A stretch of 64,000 nucleotides of DNA from Marinibium conchae (GTDB lineage: Bacteria; Pseudomonadota; Gammaproteobacteria; Enterobacterales; Alteromonadaceae), in contig NZ_JADNRN010000002.1 in assembly GCF_015595035.1 (NCBI RefSeq), positions 62,001 through 126,000 of the forward strand, given 5' to 3'. Position numbers and translations under genes: made by a program. The notes under the pieces are model-generated. The model was given only the letters and a program-made list of their open reading frames with translations, made no database searches and was not told the origin of the DNA. How positions within the stretch are numbered: the first letter of the stretch is position 1; every line of letters starts with the position of its first letter. Of the stretch, positions 32,701-40,763 are shown one piece after another.

Positions 32701-35700
32701 GGCACATTGCTGGTAACCGTTACGCCGGAAAATGATGCGCCGGTAGTACCTGACCAGACCTTAGCTGCTGTTGAAGATACGCCGCTCACTTTCGACCCAC
32801 TAGCCAATGGTGTTGACGTAGACGGTGATGATTTAACTATTTCTAATATAAGCGTAACGGAAGGCACAATTACGCAGAATCCAGACGGAAGCTTCACTTA
32901 TACACCAGACCCAGACTTCTCTGGCTTTGTTGTGGTGACTTACACTGTGGATGATGGTAACGGCGGCACGGATGATGTAACAGTAACAATTAACGTGGCG
33001 CCAACCATGGACCCTCCAGTCGCCAATCCTGATACGGCGGTAACTCCAGAAGATAGCTCTATTACCGTGAATGTTGTGGCGAACGATAGTGATCCTGATG
33101 GCGACAGCGTTTTCGTAACCGAGGGAAGCTCTCCGGATGGCACCGTGGTTGCTGATCCAGCAACGGGTGAAATTACATTTACGCCGAATCCTGACTTTAC
33201 AGGGCCTGCCACTATCAATTACTCATTAAGTGATGGCAATGGTAACCAAGTAACAGGTGTGCTTACGGTTGATGTTACGCCTGTAAACGATGATCCCGTA
33301 GCGAGTAATCAAACCTTAGCAGTTGAAGAAGATACTACGCTTACCATCGACCCATTGATTAATGCAAGTGATGTGGATGGCGACACGCTAACCATTACCA
33401 ACCTTGTAGCGTCAAGTGGCACGGTTACGCAAAATCCTGATGGAAGCCTGAGTTTCACACCAGATCCAAACTTCAATGGGCCGGTCACGATTACCTATCT
33501 TGTTGACGATGGCAATGGTGGCACCACCCCAGTGACGGTTCATGTGAACGTACAAGCGGTGGTTGATGCGCCAGTGGCAAATCCGGATGAGGCGACAACC
33601 AACGAAGATACGCCAGTTACGATCAACGTATTGGTGAATGATACCGACGCAGAAAATGAAGCCTTAACGGTTATTCAGGCTACTTCACCAGATGGCACTA
33701 TTACTATTGATACAAACGGCGACCTTGTGTTTACGCCTAACCCAGACTTCACCGGTGAAGCAACGATAGACTACATCGTACAAGACAGTTCTGGTGAAGT
33801 AGGTATCAGCACGGCTACCGTGACTGTTGTGCCAGTAAATGATGACCCAGTGGTACCAGGTCAAAGCTTATCAACTAACGAAGATACGCCACTGACTATC
33901 AACCCATTAGTAGATGCAGTTGATGTTGACGGAGATACCCTAACGGTTACTGATATCGTCGCAGCTGATGGCACTGTAACGGTGAATCCTGACGGCAGCT
34001 TTAATTTTGTACCTGCCCCAGACTTCGAAGGTAACGCTACAATTACCTACAACGTAGATGATGGAAACGGCGGCGTAGTGCCAGTTGTTATAACGATTAC
34101 GGTAATCGCACAAAACGATGATCCAGTAGCACAAGACGATAGCGCCTCAACCAACGAAGATGAGCAAGTAGTGATTGATGTGCTCGGCAATGACGATGAC
34201 GTTGACGGCGACACCTTAACTGTCACAAATCCAACATCAAGTGATGGCACGGTAATAGTGAACGCCGATGGTGAGCTTGTGTTTACGCCTAACCCAGACT
34301 TCAACGGTACAGCAAGCATTACTTACACTATTGAAGATGGCAATGGCGGCACAGATAGCGCAACTGTAGTGGTTACCGTCGTCGCAGTGAATGACCCACC
34401 CGTTGCTCCAGGGCAAAGCTTAAGTGTTGCAGAAGACACGCCACTGCTAATTAACCCGTTATTGGGCGCAACCGATGTTGATGGCGATACGCTTGTTGTT
34501 AGCGGTGTAAGTGCATCAAGTGGCACAGTGGTATTGAATTCAGATGGCAGTATTAGCTATACCCCTGCCCCAGATTTCAATGGCCCGGTTACCCTGACTT
34601 ATCTTGTTGATGATGGCAACGGAGGTGTTGTGCCAGTTACCATCACCATTGATGTAACTGCGGTAAATGATGATCCGGTGGCAGTGAACGATGCGGCTAG
34701 CACCGATGAAGATAGCTCGGTTACTATTAATGTATTAATCAACGATAGCGATGTGGACGGCGATAGCCTAACGGTAATAACGCCAAGCTCGCCGAATGGC
34801 ACCGTTACAGTGAATGCCGATGGTAACTTAGTATTTACACCAAACGCTGACTTTAATGGTATAGCAACCATTACCTATACTATCAGTGATGGGAATGGCG
34901 GTACCGATACTGCAAGTGTTGAGGTAACAGTTGTACCAATAAACGACGCGCCAGTGGGAGTTGAGCAGACCTTATCGACTAACGAAGATACTGCCTTGAC
35001 CTTCAATCCGTTAGACGGTGCAAGTGATGTCGACGGCGATACACTGAGTGTGAGCAACGTAACTGCATCAAGTGGCACCGTCACGCTCAACCCAGACGGT
35101 ACTATCACCTTTGAGCCTGCGCCTGACTTTAATGGTCCGGTGACAATTACTTACACAATTGACGATGGCAATGGTGGCACGACAACGGTCACCAGCACTA
35201 TTAACGTGCAAGCACAGAGCGACGCGCCAGTGGCCAACCCAGATAGCGGTACAACGCTTGAAGATAACCCAGTAACGGTGAATGTGTTAGCTAACGACAG
35301 CGATGTGGATGGTGATGCACTGAGCGTGAGTAACGCGGCATCGAATGATGGTGAGGTTGTCGTATTGCCAAACGGTGATATACAGTTCACGCCAGCACCA
35401 GACTTTACCGGTGTAGCGGTGCTTACGTATACCCTAATTGACGCGACCGGAGCGGTTGATACTGGTACTGTGTCGATCACGGTAAGCCCTGTGAATGATG
35501 CACCAGTCGTGCCCGATCAAATCTTAGCGGGTGAAGAAGACAGCCCTGTTACTTTCAATCCACTCGAAAACGGCAGTGACGTTGATGGTGACGAGTTGAC
35601 CGTGAGTGATGTTGTGGCATCAAGTGGTACTGTGGTTGTTAACCCAGATGGTACAATTACCTTCACGCCTGAACCTAACTTCAACGGTCCGGTAGAAATT

Positions 35701-38700
35701 ACCTATACGGTCGATGACGGCAACGGCGGAACAATTGAAGTTACGGTTGTGATCAACGTAGCCGCGATCACAGATCCACCAGTAGCAGTGCCTGATACCG
35801 CCACTACAGTAGAAGATACTCCGCTAACTATTGACGTTGTCGCCAACGATACTGATCCTGACGGCGATACACTAACTGTGATTGCAGCGACCTCTCCTGA
35901 TGGCGAAGTAACAATCAATGCCAATGGTGAGCTAGACTTTACGCCTAACCCAGACTTCACAGGTGTAGCAATAATTTCATACACCTTAAGTGATGGCACA
36001 GGTCAAACCGTTACTGGCACAGCAACAGTCGACGTAACACCGGTAAATGACGCACCAGTGGCAAGCGATCAGACCTTATCAACACAAGAAGATACGCCGC
36101 TTACTTTCGACCCGTTAATTAATGCGAGCGATGTGGACGGCGATAGCTTGAGCATCAGTGGTGTTGTGGCAAGTTCTGGTAGTGTTGTGATTAATCCAGA
36201 CGGCACAGTGACCTTCACGCCAGATCCTAACTTTAATGGTCCAGTGGCGATTACCTATCTAATAGATGATGGTAACGGTGGAACGGTTGCCGTAACGGTT
36301 AATATTAATGTATTAGCAGTGGTTGATGCGCCGATAGCTAATCCAGATACAGCAACTACTAACGAAGATACGCCAGTGAGCATTGATGTGCTTGCTAACG
36401 ATACCGACGTTGAGAATGAAGTACTGAGGGTTATTTCGGCCAGTTCACCAGATGGTGATGTTGAAATTGGCGCTAACGGCGAAGTGATATTCACTCCTAA
36501 CGAAGACTTCAATGGTGACGCCGAAATCACTTATGTGATAGAGGACGAAAGTGGTCAAGTTGCTAGTTCCACCGTTACGGTAACGGTATTGCCTGTAAAC
36601 GATGCGCCAATTGCTCCGACCCTCACGCGCAGTTTAGTTGAAGATACTGAGTTGAATATCGACGTGATTGGCTTATCCAGTGATCCTGATGGCGATACCA
36701 TCAGCCTTATTGCCGTGAGTGTTGATGTGGGTGAAGTTAGCATTAACCCAGACGGCAGCATAAGTTTTACACCGCCGGCTAATTATAACGGCCCAGCAGT
36801 AATCACTTACACTATTGATGATGGCAACGGTGGCACCACTACCGCGACTATTACCATAGATGTAACGGGTGTGAACGATGCGCCTGCGATAGAAGACACA
36901 GCAGTGACAGTCGAGGGTAACGGACCAAGTATTATCGATATCTTCGACCTGATTGTTGACCCAGACTCCACCGATTTTGAGATTGTGGAAGCAACGGTCA
37001 CGGTAGGTACTATCACCATCAATGACGACGGCACAGTAAGCTTTGAACCGCCGTTTGGCTTTGAAGGTGAAGTAACGGCTATTGTGTGTGTAGTGGATGA
37101 GGCAGGTGCAGAAGTTTGCGCGACCATCACCATCACTGTGGTGATCACCAATACGCCGCCAATCGCAGATAGCCTAAGCTTCGTAACACCTGAAGATACC
37201 AGCGTTCAGATTGAAGTAAGTGCAACTGATGCTCAACTTGACCCAATCAGCTTTACGCTGCAAAGCATGCCGAATGGCGAGTTAATTGGCACAGCGCCGA
37301 ACTTTACCTACATTCCGCCAACTGACTTTGTGGGTGAAACAAGTTTCACTTATATCGCCAGCGACGCTGAATTAGACTCTGAAGTGGCTACGGTTACTAT
37401 CACTGTGATTGCGGTGAACGATCCACCTGTCGCCTTCGACGACTTTGTTAATATGACCGATATGATGGGCAGCTTTACAATTGACGTGTTGGAGAATGAT
37501 GTAGATGCTGATGGTGATGCACTGACTGTTATTTCAGCGCAAGCGACTATAGGCGAAGTGAACATTGTTGATAACCAGCTTGTATTCACACCGCCTATCG
37601 GTTTTGTGGGTGTTGCAGTTATCGAATATGTGATCACCGATCCAGACGGCGAAACGTCTACAGCCAGAGTGTTAGTAAGCGTTGGTCGTGATGATGATAG
37701 TGATTTCCCAGTAATTAATGTACCAGACGACATCTTTATTGATGCTACTGCGCTTTACACCAAAGTAGATTTAGGTGTGGCGACCGCGGTTGATCGCTTC
37801 GGTAATCCGTTGCCGGTATCGGTCATCGATGGCTTGATTCTATACGAGCCGGGTGTAAACACCGTGTTCTATGTAGCTGAAGACAGTGAAGGTAGACGCA
37901 GTATTGCAACCCAGCTTGTGCGAGTGAATCCGCTTATCTCAATCCAGAAAGACCAGTCGGTACTTGAAGGGCGAAATATGAGAGTGTCGGTACACTTAAA
38001 TGGTCAAGCGCCAGTGTATCCTTTAGTCGTGCCGTTTGAAGTAACGGGTACTGCAGACAGCGGCGATCACAACCTGATTTCAGGTGAAGTGGTGTTTAAT
38101 AACGTAACAGAAACCTTTATTGATTTTGAAGGCTTTGCCGACAATATCGAAGAGGGTATCGAGACCATCGTGATTACGCTGTCTGATACGGTGAACATTG
38201 GTAACAAGTTCGAGCATGTGATTGATATCAGAGAAGACAATGTGAATCCTGAGATTGACATTATTCCCACTCAAAATGACATACAAACGAACTTCATACT
38301 AAATACCGCTGGCTTGGTTACCCTGGAAAGCTTAATTACTCACCCAGATCCAAATAATGAGTATGACTTCGTTTGGACCAACGTTGAAGATGTGTTAGTC
38401 GACATTGATAGTGACGACTTCACTTATACCTTCGACCCAAGTGATGTGCCGGTGGGTGTGTATCAAATTAACGTGGAAATTACGGATAGAGACGACCCTG
38501 ATTTCAACGATAATACCGTGTTGTTCCTGCAAATCACCGACACTATTGTTGAGTTGGGTAACGGCGACGCTGACCTCGACGGCATTCCGGATAACCTAGA
38601 AGGCTTTAACGACAGTGATGGCGACGGTATCCCTGATTACCTCGATGCAATACCAGAGTGTAATGTGCTGCCGGAAGAGGTTGACTCACTTGATGCATTC

Positions 38701-39924
38701 TTAGTAGAAGGCGACCCAGGTGTGTGTCTACGTATTGGTAACTTCGCGCTGGGTAAAGACACCGGCGGCGCTCGCCTCTTAGATGAGGAGTTAGGGCCAG
38801 ACGAGGACGTCCCAACCGATCCAATTGCAACTAATATTGGTGGTATCTTCGACTTCATCGCCTACGGCTTGCCGGAGAAAGGTCAGAGTTATCGCGTTGT
38901 ATTGCCACAGAAACGTCCTGTACCAGAGAATGCGGTGTATCGTAAGTTCACTGAGGAAGATGGATGGCAGTTCTTTGATGAAACGGGGGGCAATCGCTTA
39001 TGGTCTACGCCAGGTGAACCCGGCTTCTGTCCTCCTCCAGGTGGCGACTATTGGACACCGGGCTTGAACCCAGGTCATTGGTGTGTGCAACTTGAAATAG
39101 TCGACGGTGGTCCGAATGACGCAGATGATATGGCGAATAAGAATATCATCGACCCAGGTTTCGTTGGTGTTGTGTTTGCTCAGCCTAACGCGTTACCAGT
39201 GGCAGAAGATGATGCCAGAGAAACCCGTCAAGAAGTGCCAGTAACGATTGATGCACTTAACAACGACTCCGATCCTGATGGTGATGAATTGACGATAACG
39301 TCGGTGAACTCCTTCTTCGGTACAGTGTCGATTGTCGATAATCAGGTGTTCTACGAGCCAGCCTTCGGCTTCACTGGAGTAGATGTGGTGAGTTACGGCA
39401 TTACTGATGGCAATGGCGGTACCGACGTAGCTGTCATCACTATTACGGTAGTGGGTAGTTTGCCACCAATCGCGGTAAACGATAGTGCGGTAGTTGATGT
39501 GGGTGAATCGGTAACTATCGATGCTATCAGCAACGACTCTGACCCCGACGGCGGCAGTATCAGCATTACTGATGCAACGGTCGACCAAGGGGAAGTACGC
39601 ATAATCGACGGCCAGATAGTCTATACCGCGCCTGTGGGCTTTAATGGCGACGTTATTATTACCTACACCATTACGAACTCTGAGGGGCTCATCGCGATTG
39701 CTCAAATTAGGGTTACCGTGAATGAAGTGTTAGTAAGAATTCGTAACGAGTCAAGCGGTGGTAGCGTGGGTATCTTCCTCATAATGATGTTGCTAGCGTG
39801 CGGTGTTTATCGCCGCCGCCGGCTTCAAAATGGGTTCAATTGGCTCAAGCTACAGCAAATATGTCTACGTCAATCTCAGTCAAAACAACAGTATACGAGT
39901 ACACAAGGAGCGTCTCATGAATAG
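23731..39924 (+). CDS. Giant tandem-repeat surface/secreted protein (5397 aa)
   Basis: One uninterrupted 16.2-kb frame. A signal peptide (1-22, cleavage after ASA) leads into about 15 DUF11/isopeptide-type beta domains (residues about 330-2630) that alternate between two subtypes. Then come 22 cadherin-like 'tandem-95' domains of about 92 residues (about 2630-4650), each with motifs such as NEDTP, DVDGDTLT, FTPxPDFNG and DDGNGG. The tail holds an HYR-like domain (about 4653-4731), a Calx-beta-like domain (about 4734-4836), a thrombospondin type 3-like Ca-binding segment (DSDGDGIPDYLD), a choice-of-anchor U-type block (IDPGFVGVVF) and two more tandem-95 domains. The C-terminus has SSGGSVG, a hydrophobic helix and RRRR, a GlyGly-CTERM-like sorting signal. 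Acidic repeats suggest calcium-rigidified fibres. Likely an adhesin or matrix protein exported by Sec plus type II secretion; binding target unknown. Confidence 0.9.
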   Translation: MFSRVLGFSVVFAAISYSPIASAVPNPSALNALPAEGLAGQQVCFDATISNTGDPGFSPYLRIIADSELQIDSATAFGNAVSITTVGNFSNDPADAPFELEDPFTETMVSGQQAQSFSLVRKQVGSVVENGPELATNICVTIDAGAAIGTPLNLSISPVFQFGDTATGANGPVEGSAVNAQITPTLYEYTFKASSPEQERVPNESVIFEHNFDVANGSTITEAAVEQVLNSAYTASASPTIIGGVGCTVNSEPSTSAAGGTLDVSCDSVTGTNATDDLKVTFPATIGDVLDLGSCAVVPLLSEAEANADFPVGNALAAANRNSNIDVKHLTLQQSISSGSVVPGDTRTVTNSIKISEFVTPSALVVVDTLSDGFMYNNALSVSIGGVSQSLTPTFSTNAGQEIVTFDLSSLYTNPTISAAKTVEISYSVLVEETFVSGDDVLANDGLSISTQATYDLQGGASACTDDSGSGATVLPVSIAKSIVGAVSGMTPMFEPGQNIVFRLRVNVPSGDINNFTVTDFLPLAVIDVSTLDATFGNDVRFSPNNTLSQSPTSLSLDAATNSVAIEFTNLSGVSATVIEFDIEANITTDPFADPLKLTNIMQLTTTNSDSDGTTLLSPVSFDARAPILEGTLTQTLPAIKDGNDEVNFRLELENTGGADAYDIKVLAPAAVGLDGATLDSVVIQNSDGSVAVANPTTSGSFAGGDFNIDGPVEPGQVVVVLYDRLISDDVTPAVTITSTSETTWAGAPTTSPFPKIESELEFDIDDFSLSTAIESVSPGGGSGSNIVVGDTVTYRTSVVMPESEVDDFTLSFTLPAGLDYVASSAASDATGFGGTIPGTISETVTGDVATGLTLTLELTGTLVTTSDNNNANNTFGISFDALVADEIANDAKENTQTKSLATSASFDGRDGSNSAAATSTNFAEHDLSVSTTTVNADGETSGFEDGDVVTISVSVENIGTAPAYDVGLSSIVNADLFDLTTVTALTTPPGFTYSFTSPTVSYTGAGTTINEGDSVTFVYQATVRNDVRSGSNFNIDNTATGSSQSGTPTVERSGTSEEDVLISTEAPSIGNLQVIDTSESWTGNSSSDIFAIGEVVTYQFETSIPEGITAADSGAGYNFEVQLPTGYEYIAASSAIRAIFDTGVESATLGNLSTSDAAITPTLSGNNLRFNLGDITNDDDDANEESIVVTFDMLVKNLRNNNRNNSKKVNANLVYQDTANRTQTRQTSAVSRIGEPRLRLDFRARASTINGGATVFYDTTLRNLNGTYNTRAWDFELTQTIPDDLTPQSVVSAVLSRGNLDISACVALAGQVYTLDTSCLAAGEEYLDKNERITLRIATTVDADIQFDQRATGRAEFTATSLPGENGTAGATVGVAGGDNGERTGSRVANGSGQSVNDLYLVRTATVTAESPTVDMVLNEERLQIGETLTISADVAVPTGSTENFELTLTLPSGLAYEGETIRITEPSSGFTASATPNVNPANGLSTITLNFGDIANAEAQPQELNIEFDVSVSNIIANQNGVVLSPSVSLDYSSRGANVPSASEKLIIIEPNLELSQTIIAGATGSDAGDTIRYRTTITNTSGQGTAYNVNFQDVLAAELLGAPDGSGSGATFANIVIDNVGNESVLTGTTTAISAGDFTTQTSTTTDDTLALVGAMDIPANASISIEYSVVVANSAAAGADLLNQSSISYNSNVANGGRSGADSGSDDDDNADLNNYNESASSTLTIADNLAVQSSLNPIHESNDFTVGDTVFIDIRLDVNEGQEPNASITNLLPSGLEFVAATIDAPSNISYTGTGDAIDTSNSVAIDFGTITNGADNDASNDFIVVTVEALVLEVPANVEATMLTNQVTATAAGNTVGPDSLVIDIVEPDLSASITPSEGIVTLGDIVSFSVDVSASDFATDAQDVSFDIAIPSGFTYQTGTLRGPGIVDDSTPTLLSIDIGTLAADDGVKSFIFEAKLDNDAGIGVDYDFTLENAVFSSQSGTPTNDRDYTFAASTVVRSDDASFIDAQQSLVITNDVNSDGIADPGDTLGKVVVLTNNGPRVSGVTFAEAIPSNTTYVSGSLTSTVGTIDDSAGANVDIGELLPNDVVTIEFEFVVDANTPQGTVIVAQGVVDSDATIPELTDIDATDSNGDQANQIRVGGSSSLSPALQVAQNISLSTDADSNNAVSAGDQLTVTYTLQNTGAEDLSNVSLADVIPAGLSSANNTAIISGAADSNDSIAVTANSIDVVLAELAAGEIVTVTVLVDIDAPLVNLDGVTGSEVFEMQGSVVSDQTPSLLADANNNPDDGAQASTITAVDTGGTAEPLIAVSQSYILVNDVDGDGLVDPGDTVELLTNITNSGSASATNVSASQAIPTDTTAIAGSRATSKGVITDAGAGNFDANIGSIAPGETVTTSFLVTIDSLSANTLITSQQSVSGDGFTSVASDANADLSDGASPTLINVAVSSAPEYAVATTLSGTSDSSTTANNFVQGEVLTLSFTADFPAGLTRDARMVFDLPAGFENTGVTARVKRVFDNNISAGNNPGTVNSAANDTFVNVSPSFDAANGGGNDTAFIDLGAVFATDNDADGASYVIELIVDTSSVAPTQATQAFTIASSLQYNNELDVSQSLASDDIVVSLNNRAPVAVNNAITVVEDSMFTMITPLSGDSDPDNNQTLTVTSIGTPSQGGTATLDAMQNVIYTPAENFVGTETIAYTISDGAGGTAMAIITVSVTGTNDDPVAVVDARTTDEDVQLIIDALDNDTDIDGDTLTITSASSPNGTVTINADGDLVFTPAENFNGSTTISYDISDGNGGTATGTVNVTVNPVNDDPEVPDQTVATNEDTPVTINGLLDASDPENDDLTVTAATASTGTVTVNPDGTLEFTPAEDSTDPVTITYTIEDGNGGTTTATVTVNVTPVNDPPVANPDAVTIPEEGTATVNVLANDTDPDNNPLSVSNASSNDGSVVVLPNGDVQFTPNPNFTGDAVVFYTLIDSTGEVDTGTLLVTVTPENDAPVVPDQTLAAVEDTPLTFDPLANGVDVDGDDLTISNISVTEGTITQNPDGSFTYTPDPDFSGFVVVTYTVDDGNGGTDDVTVTINVAPTMDPPVANPDTAVTPEDSSITVNVVANDSDPDGDSVFVTEGSSPDGTVVADPATGEITFTPNPDFTGPATINYSLSDGNGNQVTGVLTVDVTPVNDDPVASNQTLAVEEDTTLTIDPLINASDVDGDTLTITNLVASSGTVTQNPDGSLSFTPDPNFNGPVTITYLVDDGNGGTTPVTVHVNVQAVVDAPVANPDEATTNEDTPVTINVLVNDTDAENEALTVIQATSPDGTITIDTNGDLVFTPNPDFTGEATIDYIVQDSSGEVGISTATVTVVPVNDDPVVPGQSLSTNEDTPLTINPLVDAVDVDGDTLTVTDIVAADGTVTVNPDGSFNFVPAPDFEGNATITYNVDDGNGGVVPVVITITVIAQNDDPVAQDDSASTNEDEQVVIDVLGNDDDVDGDTLTVTNPTSSDGTVIVNADGELVFTPNPDFNGTASITYTIEDGNGGTDSATVVVTVVAVNDPPVAPGQSLSVAEDTPLLINPLLGATDVDGDTLVVSGVSASSGTVVLNSDGSISYTPAPDFNGPVTLTYLVDDGNGGVVPVTITIDVTAVNDDPVAVNDAASTDEDSSVTINVLINDSDVDGDSLTVITPSSPNGTVTVNADGNLVFTPNADFNGIATITYTISDGNGGTDTASVEVTVVPINDAPVGVEQTLSTNEDTALTFNPLDGASDVDGDTLSVSNVTASSGTVTLNPDGTITFEPAPDFNGPVTITYTIDDGNGGTTTVTSTINVQAQSDAPVANPDSGTTLEDNPVTVNVLANDSDVDGDALSVSNAASNDGEVVVLPNGDIQFTPAPDFTGVAVLTYTLIDATGAVDTGTVSITVSPVNDAPVVPDQILAGEEDSPVTFNPLENGSDVDGDELTVSDVVASSGTVVVNPDGTITFTPEPNFNGPVEITYTVDDGNGGTIEVTVVINVAAITDPPVAVPDTATTVEDTPLTIDVVANDTDPDGDTLTVIAATSPDGEVTINANGELDFTPNPDFTGVAIISYTLSDGTGQTVTGTATVDVTPVNDAPVASDQTLSTQEDTPLTFDPLINASDVDGDSLSISGVVASSGSVVINPDGTVTFTPDPNFNGPVAITYLIDDGNGGTVAVTVNINVLAVVDAPIANPDTATTNEDTPVSIDVLANDTDVENEVLRVISASSPDGDVEIGANGEVIFTPNEDFNGDAEITYVIEDESGQVASSTVTVTVLPVNDAPIAPTLTRSLVEDTELNIDVIGLSSDPDGDTISLIAVSVDVGEVSINPDGSISFTPPANYNGPAVITYTIDDGNGGTTTATITIDVTGVNDAPAIEDTAVTVEGNGPSIIDIFDLIVDPDSTDFEIVEATVTVGTITINDDGTVSFEPPFGFEGEVTAIVCVVDEAGAEVCATITITVVITNTPPIADSLSFVTPEDTSVQIEVSATDAQLDPISFTLQSMPNGELIGTAPNFTYIPPTDFVGETSFTYIASDAELDSEVATVTITVIAVNDPPVAFDDFVNMTDMMGSFTIDVLENDVDADGDALTVISAQATIGEVNIVDNQLVFTPPIGFVGVAVIEYVITDPDGETSTARVLVSVGRDDDSDFPVINVPDDIFIDATALYTKVDLGVATAVDRFGNPLPVSVIDGLILYEPGVNTVFYVAEDSEGRRSIATQLVRVNPLISIQKDQSVLEGRNMRVSVHLNGQAPVYPLVVPFEVTGTADSGDHNLISGEVVFNNVTETFIDFEGFADNIEEGIETIVITLSDTVNIGNKFEHVIDIREDNVNPEIDIIPTQNDIQTNFILNTAGLVTLESLITHPDPNNEYDFVWTNVEDVLVDIDSDDFTYTFDPSDVPVGVYQINVEITDRDDPDFNDNTVLFLQITDTIVELGNGDADLDGIPDNLEGFNDSDGDGIPDYLDAIPECNVLPEEVDSLDAFLVEGDPGVCLRIGNFALGKDTGGARLLDEELGPDEDVPTDPIATNIGGIFDFIAYGLPEKGQSYRVVLPQKRPVPENAVYRKFTEEDGWQFFDETGGNRLWSTPGEPGFCPPPGGDYWTPGLNPGHWCVQLEIVDGGPNDADDMANKNIIDPGFVGVVFAQPNALPVAEDDARETRQEVPVTIDALNNDSDPDGDELTITSVNSFFGTVSIVDNQVFYEPAFGFTGVDVVSYGITDGNGGTDVAVITITVVGSLPPIAVNDSAVVDVGESVTIDAISNDSDPDGGSISITDATVDQGEVRIIDGQIVYTAPVGFNGDVIITYTITNSEGLIAIAQIRVTVNEVLVRIRNESSGGSVGIFLIMMLLACGVYRRRRLQNGFNWLKLQQICLRQSQSKQQYTSTQGASHE
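24700..31615 (+). repeat. Array 1: alternating DUF11-type domain pairs
   Basis: Coding repeats in the N-terminal half of the giant gene. One subtype carries 'VGDTVxY...VPxG...LPxGLxY' (for example VGDTVTYRTSVVMPE and IGETLTISADVAVPTG); the other carries 'ENTGxAYDV' (for example LELENTGGADAYDI and VSVENIGTAPAYDV). The subtypes alternate for most of the array. Three classical DUF11 units with DxDGDGLVDPGDT-like calcium loops lie near its end. Boundaries are approximate. Confidence 0.7.
31615..37690 (+). repeat. Array 2: 22 tandem-95 cadherin-like domains, AB dimers
   Basis: About 276-bp coding repeats. Type A (NPDxATT...VNVLANDTD...SPDGTVxI) alternates with type B (DQTLSxxEDTPLTFDPL...ASSGTVxxNPDG). 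Domains 2-8 match domains 12-18 one for one at an offset of about 2760 bp. For example, the domains starting at 32455 and 35218 alone share NDGxVVVLPNGD, and those at 33562 and 36322 alone replace DVDGD by AENEA/VENEV. Confidence 0.85.
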
Positions 39925-40711
39925 GTTAATCAGAAGCTTTATGAGCGTGTCGGCAAGCTTAGCTTTTTGCTCAAGCATGATGTTTGCTGGGCAAGTTGGC
40001 GCAACCCAGTCCTTTCAAGGCGACGAAGAGCTTAGCCCTGAGAATGCACCGAATGCCATATATTTTGAAGACTATCAATACGAGTACAATAAATCGCGTT
40101 GCCTAGAAAGCAAACGTAAGGGTGATTGTGCTTTTGAGTACTTCTACTTTACGATGTCGGCAGGCTTGAATACAGGTAGTAAGTCGGCCATTAATGTTGA
40201 GCAAGCTGCGCGTGATATTGGCTTTGAAGCGTTTGACATCGAACAAGATGACAGTGGCACGCCGTTTAAACTAGCCATTGGTGCGTCGATTACCGACGAA
40301 CTGAGTTTGGAGCTCGGTTATACCAAGTTAAACGAGGCCGACTTAGCCTTCTCTACCACGACCAATGATCCTGAGCGTTTCTTTGATGTTGCACGTCAGG
40401 TTCGCCCAAATAAAGTCAAAGGTTGGACACTAGCCGCCGTGTATAGCTTTTATACATCGGAGTCGTGGTATGCCTACGCAAGGCTAGGAGGCTATAACTG
40501 GGAAGGTGACTACCGCTCATTCGATGTGTTTGGTGATCGCGAACTCGAAGCTGAAGACTCAAGTGACGGCGTCGACATCTTCTACGGTATTGGCGCTAGC
40601 TACAAGTTCTCACAACGCTTCGAACTCAACCTAGAATACGAACGCTATAATGTGGAAGATAACAAAGACTACATCCTCTGGTTAGGCCTAAGCTACCACT
40701 TCGAAGACTAA
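39917..40711 (+). CDS. Outer-membrane beta-barrel protein coupled to the giant gene
   Basis: A 264-residue protein with a signal peptide (cleavage probably after VGA), two Cys in the N-terminal third (CLESKRKGDC) and OmpA/OmpW-like alternating strands (KLAIGASITDELSLELGYTK, WTLAAVYSFY, YAYARLGGYNWEGDY). It ends WLGLSYHFED, just short of a C-terminal Phe signature. Its ATG overlaps the last eight bases of the giant gene, and its AGGAG site lies inside that gene, so translation is probably coupled. It may help present or anchor the giant protein at the outer membrane; this is inference from linkage. The frame is open upstream to 39803 but runs through the giant gene's tail. Confidence 0.8.
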   Translation: MNRLIRSFMSVSASLAFCSSMMFAGQVGATQSFQGDEELSPENAPNAIYFEDYQYEYNKSRCLESKRKGDCAFEYFYFTMSAGLNTGSKSAINVEQAARDIGFEAFDIEQDDSGTPFKLAIGASITDELSLELGYTKLNEADLAFSTTTNDPERFFDVARQVRPNKVKGWTLAAVYSFYTSESWYAYARLGGYNWEGDYRSFDVFGDRELEAEDSSDGVDIFYGIGASYKFSQRFELNLEYERYNVEDNKDYILWLGLSYHFED

Positions 40712-40763
40712 AACGCGTGGAAAAGGCCTCGATGTTTGTGATAACATCCGCGTCCATCATTCC

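Noticed and set aside
31800-37400. DGNGG-type glycine/aspartate motifs suggesting RTX toxin repeats and type I secretion
   Set aside because: They occur once per about 92 residues rather than as consecutive nonapeptides, and the protein has an N-terminal signal peptide and a GlyGly-CTERM-like end.
31615-37690. Regular repeats with about 276-bp period resembling a satellite or CRISPR-like array
   Set aside because: The period is an exact multiple of three, the frame is open throughout and the units encode tandem-95 domains; repeat and spacer lengths do not fit CRISPR.
24210-39705. Dozens of 60-250-codon open frames on the minus strand within the giant gene
   Set aside because: They are low-complexity Ser/Thr/Val-rich mirror images of the repetitive coding strand, with no independent motifs or ribosome sites.
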